A stretch of DNA of 64,000 nucleotides from NCBI RefSeq assembly GCF_003387615.1, contig NZ_QUNS01000005.1:62001-126000 (forward strand), in the 5' to 3' direction. The position numbers and the translations under genes are program-made. Numbering within the stretch: the first letter of the stretch is position 1; every line of letters starts with the position of its first letter. The notes beneath the pieces are model-generated. The model was not told where the DNA came from. It worked only from the letters and a program-made list of their open reading frames with translations, and ran no database searches. Source of the stretch: Tenacibaculum gallaicum. Its GTDB lineage: Bacteria; Bacteroidota; Bacteroidia; Flavobacteriales; Flavobacteriaceae. Positions 42,720 through 52,380 of the stretch are shown here, piece after piece.

Positions 42720-43205
42720 CTATAAAGAGAAAGAATAAGTTCCTCCAATTCCAATTGTAGCTGGAGTTATATTAGCATAATCAGTATCTAATACAACACC
42801 TGTATAATCTACATGTAAGTTAATTTTTTCAGTTAATTGGTAACCAACGATTGGTCTGAAGTAAAAACCACTTTCAGTGTTTCCTGAAGGTCTTACACCA
42901 ATACCATAACCTAAGTCAGCTCCTACTGAAAATTTATCAGCAAAACTATAACGACCTGCTACAGCTACAGGAATAAAAGCTAAGTCAGCTCCTTCTCCTT
43001 GAAAATGTAAATAAGATACAGATGGTCCTACTTTAAAACCTTCAGCAACATTAAATAAATAATTAGCTTCAATTGCTCCAGTTACATTAGCTTCATCAGC
43101 ATCTCCAACAGGTAAACCAATAGTACCACCAACGTTTAATTCTGTTTCTTGTGCGTTAACAGCTAAACCGAAAGCCATCATAGCAACTACTAAAAATTTT
43201 TTCAT
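42720..43205 (-). CDS. Small outer membrane beta-barrel protein
   Basis: 162 residues from ATG 43205 (MKKFLVVAMMAFGLAVNA, then Q, a clean signal peptide); an upstream ATG would add 12 residues before it. Eight likely strands alternate with loops (ELNVGGTIGLPVG, GAIEANYLFNVAEGFKVGPSVSYLHF, AVAGRYSFADKFSVGADLGYGIG), and the end is TIGIGGTYSFSL. It looks like an OmpX-sized barrel of unknown function. An identical terminator stem follows it and the next barrel gene, suggesting they are duplicated neighbours. Confidence 0.8.
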   Translation of the reverse strand: MKKFLVVAMMAFGLAVNAQETELNVGGTIGLPVGDADEANVTGAIEANYLFNVAEGFKVGPSVSYLHFQGEGADLAFIPVAVAGRYSFADKFSVGADLGYGIGVRPSGNTESGFYFRPIVGYQLTEKINLHVDYTGVVLDTDYANITPATIGIGGTYSFSL

Positions 43206-43348
43206 AATTTTTGTTTTATAAGTTTTGTTTTGAGCCGGCAAAGATACATTTAATTAAGAATCTAGTTGCTCTTTTTTTTAAAAAAAAGTCTTACAAATCT
43301 ATTTTAAAACTTAAAACACTAAAAACAAAACACTTATATTTAAAATAA

Positions 43349-43380
43349 AAAAAAAGGAAGCAAATTTGCTTCCTTTTTTT
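43349..43380 (-). terminator. Terminator of the second small barrel gene
   Basis: The same 18-base palindrome as at 42675-42692 (GGAAGCAAATTTGCTTCC), with A and T flanks that allow termination on the minus strand. Confidence 0.85.
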
Positions 43381-43403
43381 TTATTTTACTTTTTTGTTTA
43401 TTA

Positions 43404-43895
43404 TTAGAAATACAAAGCAAAACCTATAAGCCCTTGAAAAACACCATCTTGATTATCTAAACCTACATTATATCTAACAGCTGGTTTCAAGCTTACATTT
43501 TCTCCTAAAAACCATGCATAACCTGCTTGTAAACCTAACCATCTTAAGTCACTATTAGTATCTCCTGTGAAATCTACACTTACCGGAAATTGACTATCTA
43601 TATAATATTCAGCACCTATTTTATATACAAATGCATCACCAAAACCGTTGTCTTGATAACCTAGTCCTGCTTTCACAGCTAAATCATCAGCTACAAAATA
43701 ACCTCCATCTAAACCTAAACTCCATTGCGTATTTCCATTCGAAGTAGCCAAAGAAAAAGAAGTGTTTCCTGTAGTTGCTGAACCTGTGTTCGCTTCAATA
43801 ACCCACTTTCCTTTTGCTGTTTGTCCGTTAGCTTCTTGTGCATTCGCTGTAAAACCTACAGCTACCATAGCAATTACTACTAATAATTTTTTCAT
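43404..43895 (-). CDS. Small outer membrane beta-barrel protein
   Basis: 163 residues from ATG 43895 (MKKLLVVIAMVAVGFTANA, then Q); the open frame continues upstream but that part is basic and reads as untranslated DNA. The strands GKWVIEANTGSATTGN, TQWSLGLDGGYFVADDLAVKAGLGYQ, AFVYKIGAEYYI, LRWLGLQAGYAWFLGENVSLKPAVRYNVG and the final FQGLIGFALYF make an eight-stranded barrel with C-terminal Phe. It is a neighbour and probable distant paralogue of the 42,720 gene. It is divergent from xerD. Confidence 0.8.
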   Translation of the reverse strand: MKKLLVVIAMVAVGFTANAQEANGQTAKGKWVIEANTGSATTGNTSFSLATSNGNTQWSLGLDGGYFVADDLAVKAGLGYQDNGFGDAFVYKIGAEYYIDSQFPVSVDFTGDTNSDLRWLGLQAGYAWFLGENVSLKPAVRYNVGLDNQDGVFQGLIGFALYF

Positions 43896-43991
43896 AATTT
43901 TTAATTTTATAATTTTAAGTTTGAGCTGCAAAAATAATTTTATTTTTACATTTATCAATAATGTTTTTAACAAAAAACAGTTTTCAACATA

Positions 43992-44912
43992 ATGAACTGG
44001 AACCAAGCAATATCCGATTATATTAATTTTTTAAAAATAGAAAGAGGACTTTCAAAAAATTCTATTGATAGCTATCAAAGGGATATAAAAAAACTTATTT
44101 TATTTCTAGATACATTAGACCCAGTACCCTCTCCAATTCATATAAATTCTGAAATACTACAAAATTTCATTTATGAAACAAGTAAAGTAATCAATGCTCG
44201 TACTCAAGCACGATTGATTTCTGGATTACGTAGTTTTTTTGGCTATTTAATTTTTGAAGATTATCGACAAGATAATCCAACCGATTTAATTGAAAGCCCA
44301 AATATTATAAGGAAACTCCCTGACACTTTAGAAAAAGAAGATATAGATGAATTAATTGCCGCTATCGATTTAAGTCATCCACAAGGAGAACGTAATAAAA
44401 CTATCATCGAAACCATTTATAGCTGTGGTCTTCGTGTAAGTGAGTTAATCAACCTACAACTATCTGATTTATTTTTTGAAGAAGGTTATATACAAATACT
44501 GGGTAAAGGAAATAAATACCGTTTCGTACCTATACACATCACAACAATTCACAGACTTACTTTTTATATAAATGAAATTAGACCTCAAATAACACCTAAA
44601 AAGGAGGATGAAGATACTGTTTTCTTAAACAGAAGAGGAAAACGATTAACACGGCAAATGATATTTATTATTTTAAAAGAATTGGCTCAGAAAATAAATC
44701 TAAAAAAAAGTATTGGTCCACATACATTAAGACACTCCTTTGCTACATATTTACTAAAAAATGGAGCAGATTTACGTGTTATTCAACAATTATTAGGACA
44801 TGAAAGTATTACTACAACAGAAATATACGTGCATTTAGATAATAGCTATCTTAAAGAAGTTGTTGAACTACACCATCCTAGAAGTAATTTGAACTTAACA
44901 GAAGAAGAATAA
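43992..44912 (+). CDS. xerD: Tyrosine recombinase XerD
   Basis: 306 residues. XerD, with XerC, resolves chromosome dimers at dif during division. An N-terminal core-binding SAM-like domain (SDYINFLKIERGLSKNSIDSYQRDI) precedes the catalytic domain with Arg in YSCGLRVSELI, the Lys in LGKGNKYRFVPI, HTLRHSFATYLL, LLGHESITTTEIYVHLD with the Tyr nucleophile. The full set R-K-H-R-H-Y is present. It is preceded by divergent barrel genes and followed by the SRP RNA gene on the opposite strand. A plain housekeeping xerD, not a phage integrase, is inferred from length and lack of mobile context. Confidence 0.93.
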   Translation: MNWNQAISDYINFLKIERGLSKNSIDSYQRDIKKLILFLDTLDPVPSPIHINSEILQNFIYETSKVINARTQARLISGLRSFFGYLIFEDYRQDNPTDLIESPNIIRKLPDTLEKEDIDELIAAIDLSHPQGERNKTIIETIYSCGLRVSELINLQLSDLFFEEGYIQILGKGNKYRFVPIHITTIHRLTFYINEIRPQITPKKEDEDTVFLNRRGKRLTRQMIFIILKELAQKINLKKSIGPHTLRHSFATYLLKNGADLRVIQQLLGHESITTTEIYVHLDNSYLKEVVELHHPRSNLNLTEEE

Positions 44913-44933
44913 ACGAAACTTTTGGGTACAAAA

Positions 44934-45031
44934 AAAGGCAAGCTACCTACATCACACCGCTACAACCTAATACCCTTGCTGCGTTCCCGCCCTGGGGGAT
45001 TCAAAGGGAGCTGGTTGTGTAGGACTTGCCT
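44934..45031 (-). ncRNA. ffs: Signal recognition particle RNA (small bacterial type)
   Basis: Read on the minus strand, the 98-base segment folds back with ends AGGCAAG and CTTGCCT, and the apical part carries GGGCGGGAACGCAGCAAGGGT, the conserved helix 8 loop of SRP RNA that binds Ffh. The 3' end runs into a T stretch that terminates transcription. It directs membrane-protein mRNAs to the Sec machinery. No protein gene in this stretch is credible. A canonical promoter lies directly upstream. Confidence 0.93.
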
Positions 45032-45034
45032 ATG

Positions 45035-45066
45035 CAAATTTACAACCATTTTTTCGTAAAAAACAA
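45035..45066 (-). promoter_or_regulatory. Promoter of the SRP RNA gene
   Basis: On the minus strand TTG (45066-45064), a 21-base spacer and TAAATTTG (45042-45035) match the Bacteroidota -33/-7 promoter. The RNA would start four bases past the -7 element. Confidence 0.75.
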
Positions 45067-45176
45067 TAAAATTTGCATAAAAATTTTGTAACATTTCTAA
45101 GTTTTTGAATACTAATAATTTGTTGTCTATATTTTTTGCTTTTAGCAGTAAAAAATAAACATAACAGTAAAAAGAA

Positions 45177-45184
45177 TATATTTG
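45177..45184 (+). promoter_or_regulatory. -7 promoter element of the DUF4199 gene
   Basis: TATATTTG matches TAnnTTTG, 22 bases before the ATG at 45207. Confidence 0.55.
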
Positions 45185-45206
45185 TATCACTAACTAAATT
45201 CACACA

Positions 45207-45728
45207 ATGGAAAATCAAGCAAACAGTAAAAACATTATTTTAAATTACGGATTATACTTAGGTCTTATTGGCGTTTTTATTCATTTAGCATTTTATGCCA
45301 CAGGAACATTAATAAAATTTGGATGGTTAAGTGGTATAATTGGTTTTATTGCAATGATTATACTTATTATACTAGGTATTAAAAAGTTTAAAACTGATAA
45401 TAATGGCTTTCTAACTTTTGGTCAAGCTTTAAAAGTAGGTGTAGGTATAGCAGTAATTAGTGCTGTAATTTCAACTATTTACACATTAATCTTCACTAAT
45501 ATAATAGAGCCTGATTTTCAAGCACAAATGATGGAAGTACAAAAACAAGCTTGGATTGATGCTGGTATGACGGACGAACAAATAGAAGCTTCAGAAACAA
45601 TGGCTAAAAAGTTTAACAGTCCAGTGATAACAGCTCCTTTAGCTTTAGTAGTTTCTGCTTTTTTCGGATTTATTATTTCTGCAATTGGAGGTGCCATTAT
45701 GAAAAAAACAGAAGAAGAACAATATTAA
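45207..45728 (+). CDS. DUF4199 domain membrane protein
   Basis: 173 residues with four hydrophobic helices: NYGLYLGLIGVFIHLAFYA, IIGFIAMIILIILG, ALKVGVGIAVISAVISTIYTL and LALVVSAFFGFIISAIGGA. A soluble segment (about 95-130) lies between the third and fourth. The pattern, with NGFLTFGQALKVGVGIA, is the DUF4199 signature of Bacteroidota inner-membrane proteins, often beside a glycosyltransferase gene, as here. No catalytic residues are known. It lies 80 bases before the glycosyltransferase and may be cotranscribed. Confidence 0.85.
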   Translation: MENQANSKNIILNYGLYLGLIGVFIHLAFYATGTLIKFGWLSGIIGFIAMIILIILGIKKFKTDNNGFLTFGQALKVGVGIAVISAVISTIYTLIFTNIIEPDFQAQMMEVQKQAWIDAGMTDEQIEASETMAKKFNSPVITAPLALVVSAFFGFIISAIGGAIMKKTEEEQY

Positions 45729-45808
45729 GAATAGTTTAAAGAGGTAAAAGTTTTACATAAACTCAATACTTCGTAACTTTACCTTTTTTTAAACACTGAA
45801 CAAAATAT

Positions 45809-46765
45809 ATGGATATATCGGTAGTAATACCACTTCTTAATGAAGAGGAATCTTTACCAGAATTATATGATTGGATTGCAAAAGTTATGCAATCCAATCA
45901 GTTTTTATATGAACTTATCTTTATTGATGATGGAAGCACTGATAATTCTTGGAAAATAATAGAAGGGCTATCACAAAAACATCAAGAAGTAAAAGGATTG
46001 CAATTCCAAAAAAACTATGGTAAATCTCAAGCATTAGATGCTGGCTTCGGTTTGGCTCAAGGACGAGTAGTTATTACCATGGATGCGGATTTACAAGATA
46101 GCCCTGACGAAATCCCTGAACTTTATAAATTAATTACTGAAGAGAACTTCGATTTAATATCTGGATGGAAAAGGAAACGATACGATAATGTTGTAACCAA
46201 AAATATTCCCTCAAAATTGTTCAATTGGGCTGCTCGCAAAACATCTGGATTAAAACTACACGACTTTAACTGTGGTTTAAAAGCCTACAAAAACGAGGTT
46301 GTTAAAACAGTAAAAGTAAGCGGTGAAATGCATCGATACATTCCTGTGTTAGCTAAAAATGAAGGTTTTAATCGTATTGATGAAAAAGTAGTGCAACATC
46401 AAGCTCGTAAATACGGAGTTACTAAATTTGGTATGGATCGTTTTGTAAACGGTTTTTTAGACTTAATCACCATTTCATTTCTTTCAAAATTTGGAAGAAG
46501 ACCAATGCACTTTTTTGGTTTATGGGGAACATTAATGTTTATTTTTGGTTTTTTCTCAGCTTTCTTCATAGGAGCTATGAAAATATACCAACTTTCTACA
46601 GGAATAAAAGCCATATTAGTAACAAGCAACCCATGGTTTTACATTGCCTTAACCTCAATGATTTTAGGTACTTTACTTTTTTTAGCTGGTTTTTTAGGTG
46701 AGTTAATCATCAAAAGTAATCCACAACAAAAACATTATACAATCAAAGAAAAACTGAATTTTTAA
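45809..46765 (+). CDS. Family 2 glycosyltransferase with two C-terminal membrane helices
   Basis: 318 residues. The GT-A domain begins SVVIPLLNEEESLPELYDWI and has IDDGSTDNSW and MDADLQD with the DxD metal site. Two transmembrane segments near 230-300 (LWGTLMFIFGFFSAFFIGA, IALTSMILGTLLFLAGFLGEL) place it in the DPM1/ArnC/GtrB-like group that transfers sugars to undecaprenyl phosphate or dolichol-like carriers. It follows DUF4199 and precedes a phosphosugar mutase, a sensible pairing for surface glycan supply. The sugar is unknown. Confidence 0.9.
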   Translation: MDISVVIPLLNEEESLPELYDWIAKVMQSNQFLYELIFIDDGSTDNSWKIIEGLSQKHQEVKGLQFQKNYGKSQALDAGFGLAQGRVVITMDADLQDSPDEIPELYKLITEENFDLISGWKRKRYDNVVTKNIPSKLFNWAARKTSGLKLHDFNCGLKAYKNEVVKTVKVSGEMHRYIPVLAKNEGFNRIDEKVVQHQARKYGVTKFGMDRFVNGFLDLITISFLSKFGRRPMHFFGLWGTLMFIFGFFSAFFIGAMKIYQLSTGIKAILVTSNPWFYIALTSMILGTLLFLAGFLGELIIKSNPQQKHYTIKEKLNF

Positions 46766-46770
46766 ACCCG

Positions 46771-46778
46771 TATCTTTG
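46771..46778 (+). promoter_or_regulatory. -7 promoter element of the phosphosugar mutase gene
   Basis: TATCTTTG matches TAnnTTTG, 20 bases before the ATG at 46799. Confidence 0.5.
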
Positions 46779-46798
46779 TACGTTTTTAAATTTTACAT

Positions 46799-48508
46799 AT
46801 GAAAGAGATTTTAAACAACGCCAAACAATGGTTATCTGATACATTTGATTCAGAAACACAACAAGAAATTCAGCAGCTAATTGATATTAATGCTGACGAT
46901 TTAGCCGATCGTTTTTATAAGAATTTAGAATTTGGGACAGGTGGAATACGTGGTATTGTAGGAGCAGGAACCAACCGAATAAATAAATACACTTTAGGAA
47001 AAGCTACTCAAGGTTTAAGTAATTATTTACATAAAACACACTTAAATAAAGAATTAAAAGTAGCTATTGGGTACGATTGTCGTCATGATAGTGAATGGTT
47101 AGCTAAGGTGGTAGCTAACGTATTATCTGCTAACAATATTCAAGTGTTTTTATTTGAAGATATGCGTCCTACTCCAGAATTATCATTTGCTGTAAATTAT
47201 TTAGGTTGTGATGCAGGAATTGTACTAACTGCTTCTCACAACCCTCCTGAATACAACGGTTATAAAGTATATTGGAATGATGGTGGACAAATTGTTCCTC
47301 CTCAAGATCAAGAAATTATTAATGAAGTAAACTCTTTAGCTTTTGCAGATATCAACTTCAATGCTAATGAAAATTTAATTAGCTCTGTTGGAAGTGAAGT
47401 TGACGAAGCTTTTTGGGAAGCTTCCTTAAAAAATGGAGCATTCGATGTTAAGGGGCGAGAAAATTTAAAAATAGTATTTACCTCATTACACGGAACTTCT
47501 ATTAAACTTATTCCAGAAGTTTTAAAACGGGCAGGATATACTCAAGTTCATATTGTTGAAGAACAAGCTACTCCTGATGGGGACTTTCCTACAGTTAAAT
47601 CTCCAAACCCTGAAGAACCAGCTGCTCTTAAAATGGCTGTTGATTTAGCAAATAAAATTGACGCTGATATTGTATTAGGAACCGATCCTGATTCAGACAG
47701 AATAGGTGTTGCTGTAAGAGATTTAGATGGAAATATGACCTTGTTAAACGGAAATCAAACTATGAGTATGATGACCGACTTTTTAATTAATGACTGGAAA
47801 AAACAAGGTAAATTAAACGGAAATCAATTTGTGGGTTCTACGATTGTTTCCACTAATTTAGTGAATGAAATTGCAAATTCATACGGAGTTGAAACTAAAG
47901 TTGGATTAACTGGTTTTAAATGGATAGCTAAAATGATAAAAGACCATCCTGAACTTAACTTTATTGGTGGTGGTGAAGAAAGTTTTGGTTATATGGTAAG
48001 TGATTTTGTTCGTGATAAAGATGCGGTTACCTCTGCCCTACTTGCCTGTGAAATAGCCGCTGATGCGAAAGCTAATAACAGTTCTTTCTATAAAGAGCTA
48101 TTGAATTTATATACACGTCATCATTTTTATAAAGAGCATTTAATTTCTTTAGTAAAAAAAGGAATGGATGGTGCGCAACAAATCAAACAAATGATGGTTG
48201 ATTTACGTTCCAATCCGCTAACAGAAATTGATGGCTCTAAAATTGAGTACTTGTATGATTATCAATCTTCAACAAGAAGAAATTTACTAACTGGTGAAGA
48301 AACAACAATTGATATTCCTAAATCAAATGTATTGATTTATCATACCGAGGATGGAACAAAAATCGCAGCTCGTCCGAGTGGTACTGAACCAAAAATAAAA
48401 TTTTATTTTAGTGTAAAAACAAAATTAGATACTGTAAATAAAATCAATGATACAGAAGTTAATTTAGACGCTAAAATTCAACGTATTATAAAAGAATTAA
48501 ATCTATAA
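46799..48508 (+). CDS. Phospho-sugar mutase (phosphoglucomutase/phosphomannomutase)
   Basis: 569 residues of the alpha-D-phosphohexomutase superfamily, long form. It converts sugar-1- to sugar-6-phosphates through a phosphoserine. Evidence: FGTGGIRGIVGAGTNRIN, the catalytic serine in TASHNPPEYNGYKVYW, metal-binding DPDSDRIG, sugar-binding GGGEESFGYM, and RPSGTEPKIKFYF in the last domain. Four-domain organisation is complete. The last base overlaps the start of the ABC exporter gene. Preference for glucose or mannose cannot be decided. Confidence 0.93.
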   Translation: MKEILNNAKQWLSDTFDSETQQEIQQLIDINADDLADRFYKNLEFGTGGIRGIVGAGTNRINKYTLGKATQGLSNYLHKTHLNKELKVAIGYDCRHDSEWLAKVVANVLSANNIQVFLFEDMRPTPELSFAVNYLGCDAGIVLTASHNPPEYNGYKVYWNDGGQIVPPQDQEIINEVNSLAFADINFNANENLISSVGSEVDEAFWEASLKNGAFDVKGRENLKIVFTSLHGTSIKLIPEVLKRAGYTQVHIVEEQATPDGDFPTVKSPNPEEPAALKMAVDLANKIDADIVLGTDPDSDRIGVAVRDLDGNMTLLNGNQTMSMMTDFLINDWKKQGKLNGNQFVGSTIVSTNLVNEIANSYGVETKVGLTGFKWIAKMIKDHPELNFIGGGEESFGYMVSDFVRDKDAVTSALLACEIAADAKANNSSFYKELLNLYTRHHFYKEHLISLVKKGMDGAQQIKQMMVDLRSNPLTEIDGSKIEYLYDYQSSTRRNLLTGEETTIDIPKSNVLIYHTEDGTKIAARPSGTEPKIKFYFSVKTKLDTVNKINDTEVNLDAKIQRIIKELNL

Positions 48509-50334
48509 TGGACTATTTTAAAAAGATTATTAGATATGCTATTCCGTACAAAAAGTATGGATATTTAAACGTATTATTTAATATCTTATATGCCCTTTTT
48601 TCTACGCTTTCTTTTTTAGCATTGATACCAATGCTAGATGTCATTTTTAAGCCTGACGCACCTAGGATTACTAAAAAACCTGTTTTTGAAGGAATTACAA
48701 AAATAATAGAGTATTTTAAAGGTAATATTTCTTTTTATATAAATGAAGTTGCCGGTGATGACAAATCCAAAGCTCTAATGGTTGTAGTTGGTTTAGTTAT
48801 TATTACTTTCTTCTTTAAAAACATCTTTAACTACTTAGCGATGTACTTTATTACATTTTTAAGAAATGGTGTTTTAAAAGATATTCGAAACGATCTATAT
48901 AAGAAAACAATAGAGTTACCTATTGCCTATTTTTCAGAAAAAAGAAAGGGTGATACTATGGCGCGAATTGGAACTGATGTATTAGAAATTCAGCATTCAT
49001 TTTTATCGGTTTTGGAAATGTTGGTAAGAGAGCCTTTAACTATTATATTTACTATTACAGCAATGATAGCCATTAGCTTTAAACTTACCCTTTTTGTGTT
49101 TGTTTTTATCCCTATTTCCGGATATGTTATTTCTCTAATTGGTAAAAGCTTAAAGCGAAAGTCAGATAGTGTACAAAAAGAGCAGGGATATTTTTTATCA
49201 CTTTTAGAAGAAACTTTAGGGGGATTAAAAGTGATTAAAGGCTTTACCGCAGAAAAAGAATTTCAACAAAAATTTGAAAAATCAACCAATCGTTTTTACC
49301 ACTTTTCTAATACACTACTTAATAGAACAAATTTAGCAAGTCCAGCTAGTGAGTTTTTAGGAATTGGTGTTATTGCTGTATTACTTTGGTATGGAGGTAT
49401 ATTAGTTTTAGAAGAAGGTACCTTACAAGGAGAAGATTTCATTGCTTATATGGGATTAGCTTATAATATTTTAACACCTGCTAAAGCTATTTCTAAAGCT
49501 AGTTACGGGGTTAAAAAAGGAAACGCTGCTGCCGAACGTATTTTAGAAGTTTTAGAAACTGAAAATCCTTTAAAAGATATTCCTAATGCTGTTGACAAGA
49601 AGACTTTTGATACTAAAATCATAATGGAAAACGTTTCTTTTAAATATGAAGATCATTATGTTTTAAAAGATTTTTCCTTAACTATTCCTAAAGGAAAAAT
49701 GGTCGCTTTGGTAGGACAATCAGGAAGTGGTAAATCAACCATTGCTAACTTATTAACTCGTTTTTATGATGTAAACAAAGGCACTATTCTACTTGATGGA
49801 ATAGATATAAGAGACCTTAAAATACATTCATTAAGACAACTAGAAGGCTTAGTTACACAAGACTCTATTCTATTTAACGACACCGTAAAGAACAATATTA
49901 CTTTAGGAGTTGAGGGTAAAAGTGACGAAGAAATCATAGAAGCTGCTAAAATTGCCAATGCACACGAGTTTATAAAAGATTTACCAAATGGTTATGACAC
50001 CAATATTGGAGATAGCGGAAATAAATTGTCTGGTGGACAAAAACAACGCTTAAGTATTGCGCGTGCTGTTCTTAAAAATCCACCAATCATGATTTTAGAC
50101 GAAGCAACTTCTGCTTTAGATACTGAGTCAGAAAAACTAGTACAAGATGCTTTAGAAAAAATGATGCAAAACAGAACCTCTGTTGTGATTGCACACCGTT
50201 TATCTACCATTCAAAAAGCAGATATAATTGTAGTAATGAAAAAAGGCAAAATTGTAGAACAGGGAACTCACGAAGAATTAATATCTAAAAGCGGAACTTA
50301 CAAAAAGTTGGTAGAAATGCAGTCTTTAGGGTAA
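48508..50334 (+). CDS. ABC transporter ATP-binding protein/permease, MsbA-like
   Basis: 608 residues: a six-helix exporter membrane domain (to about 350) fused to a nucleotide-binding domain with Walker A GQSGSGKST, signature LSGGQKQRLS, Walker B MILDEATSALD and H-loop AHRLST. The half-transporter dimerises. Its sequence best fits the MsbA/lipid A-core flippase-like group, but multidrug exporters look alike. It starts on the last base of the phosphosugar mutase gene and ends with a terminator; with the glycosyltransferase it may serve cell-envelope synthesis. Confidence 0.88.
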   Translation: MDYFKKIIRYAIPYKKYGYLNVLFNILYALFSTLSFLALIPMLDVIFKPDAPRITKKPVFEGITKIIEYFKGNISFYINEVAGDDKSKALMVVVGLVIITFFFKNIFNYLAMYFITFLRNGVLKDIRNDLYKKTIELPIAYFSEKRKGDTMARIGTDVLEIQHSFLSVLEMLVREPLTIIFTITAMIAISFKLTLFVFVFIPISGYVISLIGKSLKRKSDSVQKEQGYFLSLLEETLGGLKVIKGFTAEKEFQQKFEKSTNRFYHFSNTLLNRTNLASPASEFLGIGVIAVLLWYGGILVLEEGTLQGEDFIAYMGLAYNILTPAKAISKASYGVKKGNAAAERILEVLETENPLKDIPNAVDKKTFDTKIIMENVSFKYEDHYVLKDFSLTIPKGKMVALVGQSGSGKSTIANLLTRFYDVNKGTILLDGIDIRDLKIHSLRQLEGLVTQDSILFNDTVKNNITLGVEGKSDEEIIEAAKIANAHEFIKDLPNGYDTNIGDSGNKLSGGQKQRLSIARAVLKNPPIMILDEATSALDTESEKLVQDALEKMMQNRTSVVIAHRLSTIQKADIIVVMKKGKIVEQGTHEELISKSGTYKKLVEMQSLG

Positions 50335-50340
50335 CAAGTA

Positions 50341-50376
50341 AAAAAGAGAAGCATATAATATGCTTCTCTTTTTATT
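50341..50376. terminator. Bidirectional terminator between the ABC exporter and the CCA-adding enzyme
   Basis: A stem AAAAAGAGAAGCATA/TATGCTTCTCTTTTT with a short loop, seven bases past the exporter stop and 23 from the convergent gene's stop. Confidence 0.85.
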
Positions 50377-50398
50377 TTGATGTATCTATTATTGTTGT

Positions 50399-51823
50399 TT
50401 ACTCACTTATTTTCAACCCTAACTGTACTCCTTTTTCTAACATAAATTGATAAGAAGCTTCGTGTTCATTTGGAATTTCACCATCTAAAATTGCTTCTTT
50501 TATAGCTTCTTTTATTTGACCAATTTCTCTACACGGTTGTAGGTTAAAGGCTTTCATAATCTCTTCACCAGTAATTGGTGGTTGAAAATTACGAACTCTA
50601 TCACGCTCTTCCACCTCTTTAATCTTTTGGCGAACTATTTCAAAGTTTTTGTGATAACGTTTAAATTTTTTAGGATTTTTTGTTGTAATATCTGCTTCAC
50701 ACAACGTCATCAATGCATCTACATCATCTCCTACATCAAAAATTAAACGACGTACAGCAGAATCTGTCACTTCACTTGCTAAAACTATTGGTCGAGAGCT
50801 TAACATTACCATTTTCTGAACAAACTTCATCTTATTATTCAATGGCATTTTTAAACGTTTAAATAACTTATATACCATTTTAGCCCCTACAAATTCATGT
50901 GAATGAAATGTCCAACCTATTTTTTTATGGTAACGTTTGGTTGGTGCTTTACCTATGTCATGTAATAATGCTGCCCAACGAAGCCAAACATCATCGGTAT
51001 TTTGAGCGATATTATCAACTACTTCTAACGTATGGTAAAAATTATCTTTGTGTTTTTGCCCCTCTACCTCTTCTACTCCTTTTAAAGCTATCAATTCTGG
51101 CAGAATTCTTTCTAGTAGTCCTGTTTTTTCTAGTAGTAAAAAACCAATTGATGGAACTGGGGCCTCTAATATTTTATTCAACTCAACCACAATACGCTCA
51201 CGAGTAATAATATCAATTCTCGTTGTATTTTTTGTAATTGCGTTTAACGATTTCTCTTCTATTTCGAAATTTAATTGTGTTGCAAAACGAATGGCACGCA
51301 TCATACGCAACGGATCGTCAGAATATGTTATATCTGGATCTAGCGGCGTTCTTATAATTTTAGCCTCTAAATCAGCTATTCCCCCAAAAGGATCTAATAA
51401 CAACCCAAAATTATCTTCGCTTAAACTCAATGCTAGTGCATTAATGGTAAAATCACGTCTGTTTTGATCGTCTTGTAACGTTCCTTCAGAAACTTTAGGG
51501 TTTCTACTATCTTCTGAATACGATTCTTTACGAGCACCTACAAACTCTATTTCAACGTCTTTGTAACGTAACATAGCTGTTCCATAAGTCTTAAATACTT
51601 GAACTTTTGGTTTCGTAGGTAACAAATCTGCTACTTTTTGAGCTAATTCTATACCACTACCTACAGCTACCACATCTACATCTTTGGCAGTACCACGTTG
51701 TAAGATAAAATCACGTACAAAACCACCAATTACATAACTTTCTAATTGTAACTCTTTGGCGGCTTGGGATATATATTGAAATATTTCGGCAGAAATTGCT
51801 TCTTTAAAATATTGTTTTTGCAT
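50399..51823 (-). CDS. CCA tRNA nucleotidyltransferase with HD domain
   Basis: 474 residues. The class II nucleotidyltransferase head carries [26 protein letters not shown], with the DVDVV metal aspartates, and [11 protein letters not shown]; the neck region has [18 protein letters not shown]-terminal HD domain ([14 protein letters not shown]) follows. The enzyme adds or repairs the 3' CCA of tRNAs, needed here since tRNA-Lys lacks an encoded CCA. It is separated from the TsaC-like gene by six bases on the same strand. Confidence 0.95.
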   Translation of the reverse strand: MQKQYFKEAISAEIFQYISQAAKELQLESYVIGGFVRDFILQRGTAKDVDVVAVGSGIELAQKVADLLPTKPKVQVFKTYGTAMLRYKDVEIEFVGARKESYSEDSRNPKVSEGTLQDDQNRRDFTINALALSLSEDNFGLLLDPFGGIADLEAKIIRTPLDPDITYSDDPLRMMRAIRFATQLNFEIEEKSLNAITKNTTRIDIITRERIVVELNKILEAPVPSIGFLLLEKTGLLERILPELIALKGVEEVEGQKHKDNFYHTLEVVDNIAQNTDDVWLRWAALLHDIGKAPTKRYHKKIGWTFHSHEFVGAKMVYKLFKRLKMPLNNKMKFVQKMVMLSSRPIVLASEVTDSAVRRLIFDVGDDVDALMTLCEADITTKNPKKFKRYHKNFEIVRQKIKEVEERDRVRNFQPPITGEEIMKAFNLQPCREIGQIKEAIKEAILDGEIPNEHEASYQFMLEKGVQLGLKISE

Positions 51824-51828
51824 ACAAA

Positions 51829-52377
51829 TTATTCTCTAATCACAATAACATCGTCACCTTCAATTTTTAAAATCGTTGAAGACTTTTCTGCTATTTTCTC
51901 TTGATGCAAATCTACCACATAATCTACATTCTTTAAAATTGCTTCGCTTATTTCTGAAAATGATTTTGGTGTGGGCTCTCCACTTACGTTTGCAGAGGTA
52001 GAAACAATAGGTTTTCCAAATTCTTTAATTAACTGAATACAAAATTCATCTTTCGGAATTCGTATAGCAATCGTGTTATCAGAAGCGATTGTATTAGTTG
52101 CTAACCTTTTTGGGTTATTATAAATAATAGTAGTAGGCTTTACTGATGTCCTTAAAGTTTCTAAAGCTTTTTCAGGGATACTTTCTACATGGTTTTGCAA
52201 CATTTCAATAGAGTCAACCAAAATAATTAGACTCTTCGATTCTTCTCTATTTTTTAATTTATATATCTTTTTTACAGCCTCTTCGTTAGTAGCATCACAA
52301 CCTAACCCCCAAACAGTATCTGTTGGGTATAAAACTATGTTACCTTGTTGTAAGTTATCTAGTATCTTGTTTAACAT
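51829..52377 (-). CDS. tsaC: L-threonylcarbamoyladenylate synthase (TsaC/Sua5/YrdC family)
   Basis: 182 residues, the short single-domain form. It makes threonylcarbamoyl-AMP from threonine, bicarbonate and ATP for t6A37 tRNA modification; TsaE is also in this window. Motifs: [43 protein letters not shown] and [15 protein letters not shown]. It lies upstream of the CCA-adding gene in the same direction and three bases from the Stealth gene, so a transcript covering all three tRNA and glycan genes is possible. Confidence 0.95.
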   Translation of the reverse strand: MLNKILDNLQQGNIVLYPTDTVWGLGCDATNEEAVKKIYKLKNREESKSLIILVDSIEMLQNHVESIPEKALETLRTSVKPTTIIYNNPKRLATNTIASDNTIAIRIPKDEFCIQLIKEFGKPIVSTSANVSGEPTPKSFSEISEAILKNVDYVVDLHQEKIAEKSSTILKIEGDDVIVIRE

Positions 52378-52380
52378 GAT

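Noticed and set aside
43896..44006. N-terminal extension of the second small barrel protein
   Set aside because: The added 37 residues precede a clean signal peptide and lie in the divergent promoter gap with xerD.
43992..44912. XerD as integrase of a mobile element
   Set aside because: Its length, sequence and housekeeping neighbours (SRP RNA, aroQ) fit chromosomal XerD.
44960..45218. Short minus-strand open frames over and beside the SRP RNA
   Set aside because: They run through a clear SRP RNA, lack protein-like composition and have no start context.
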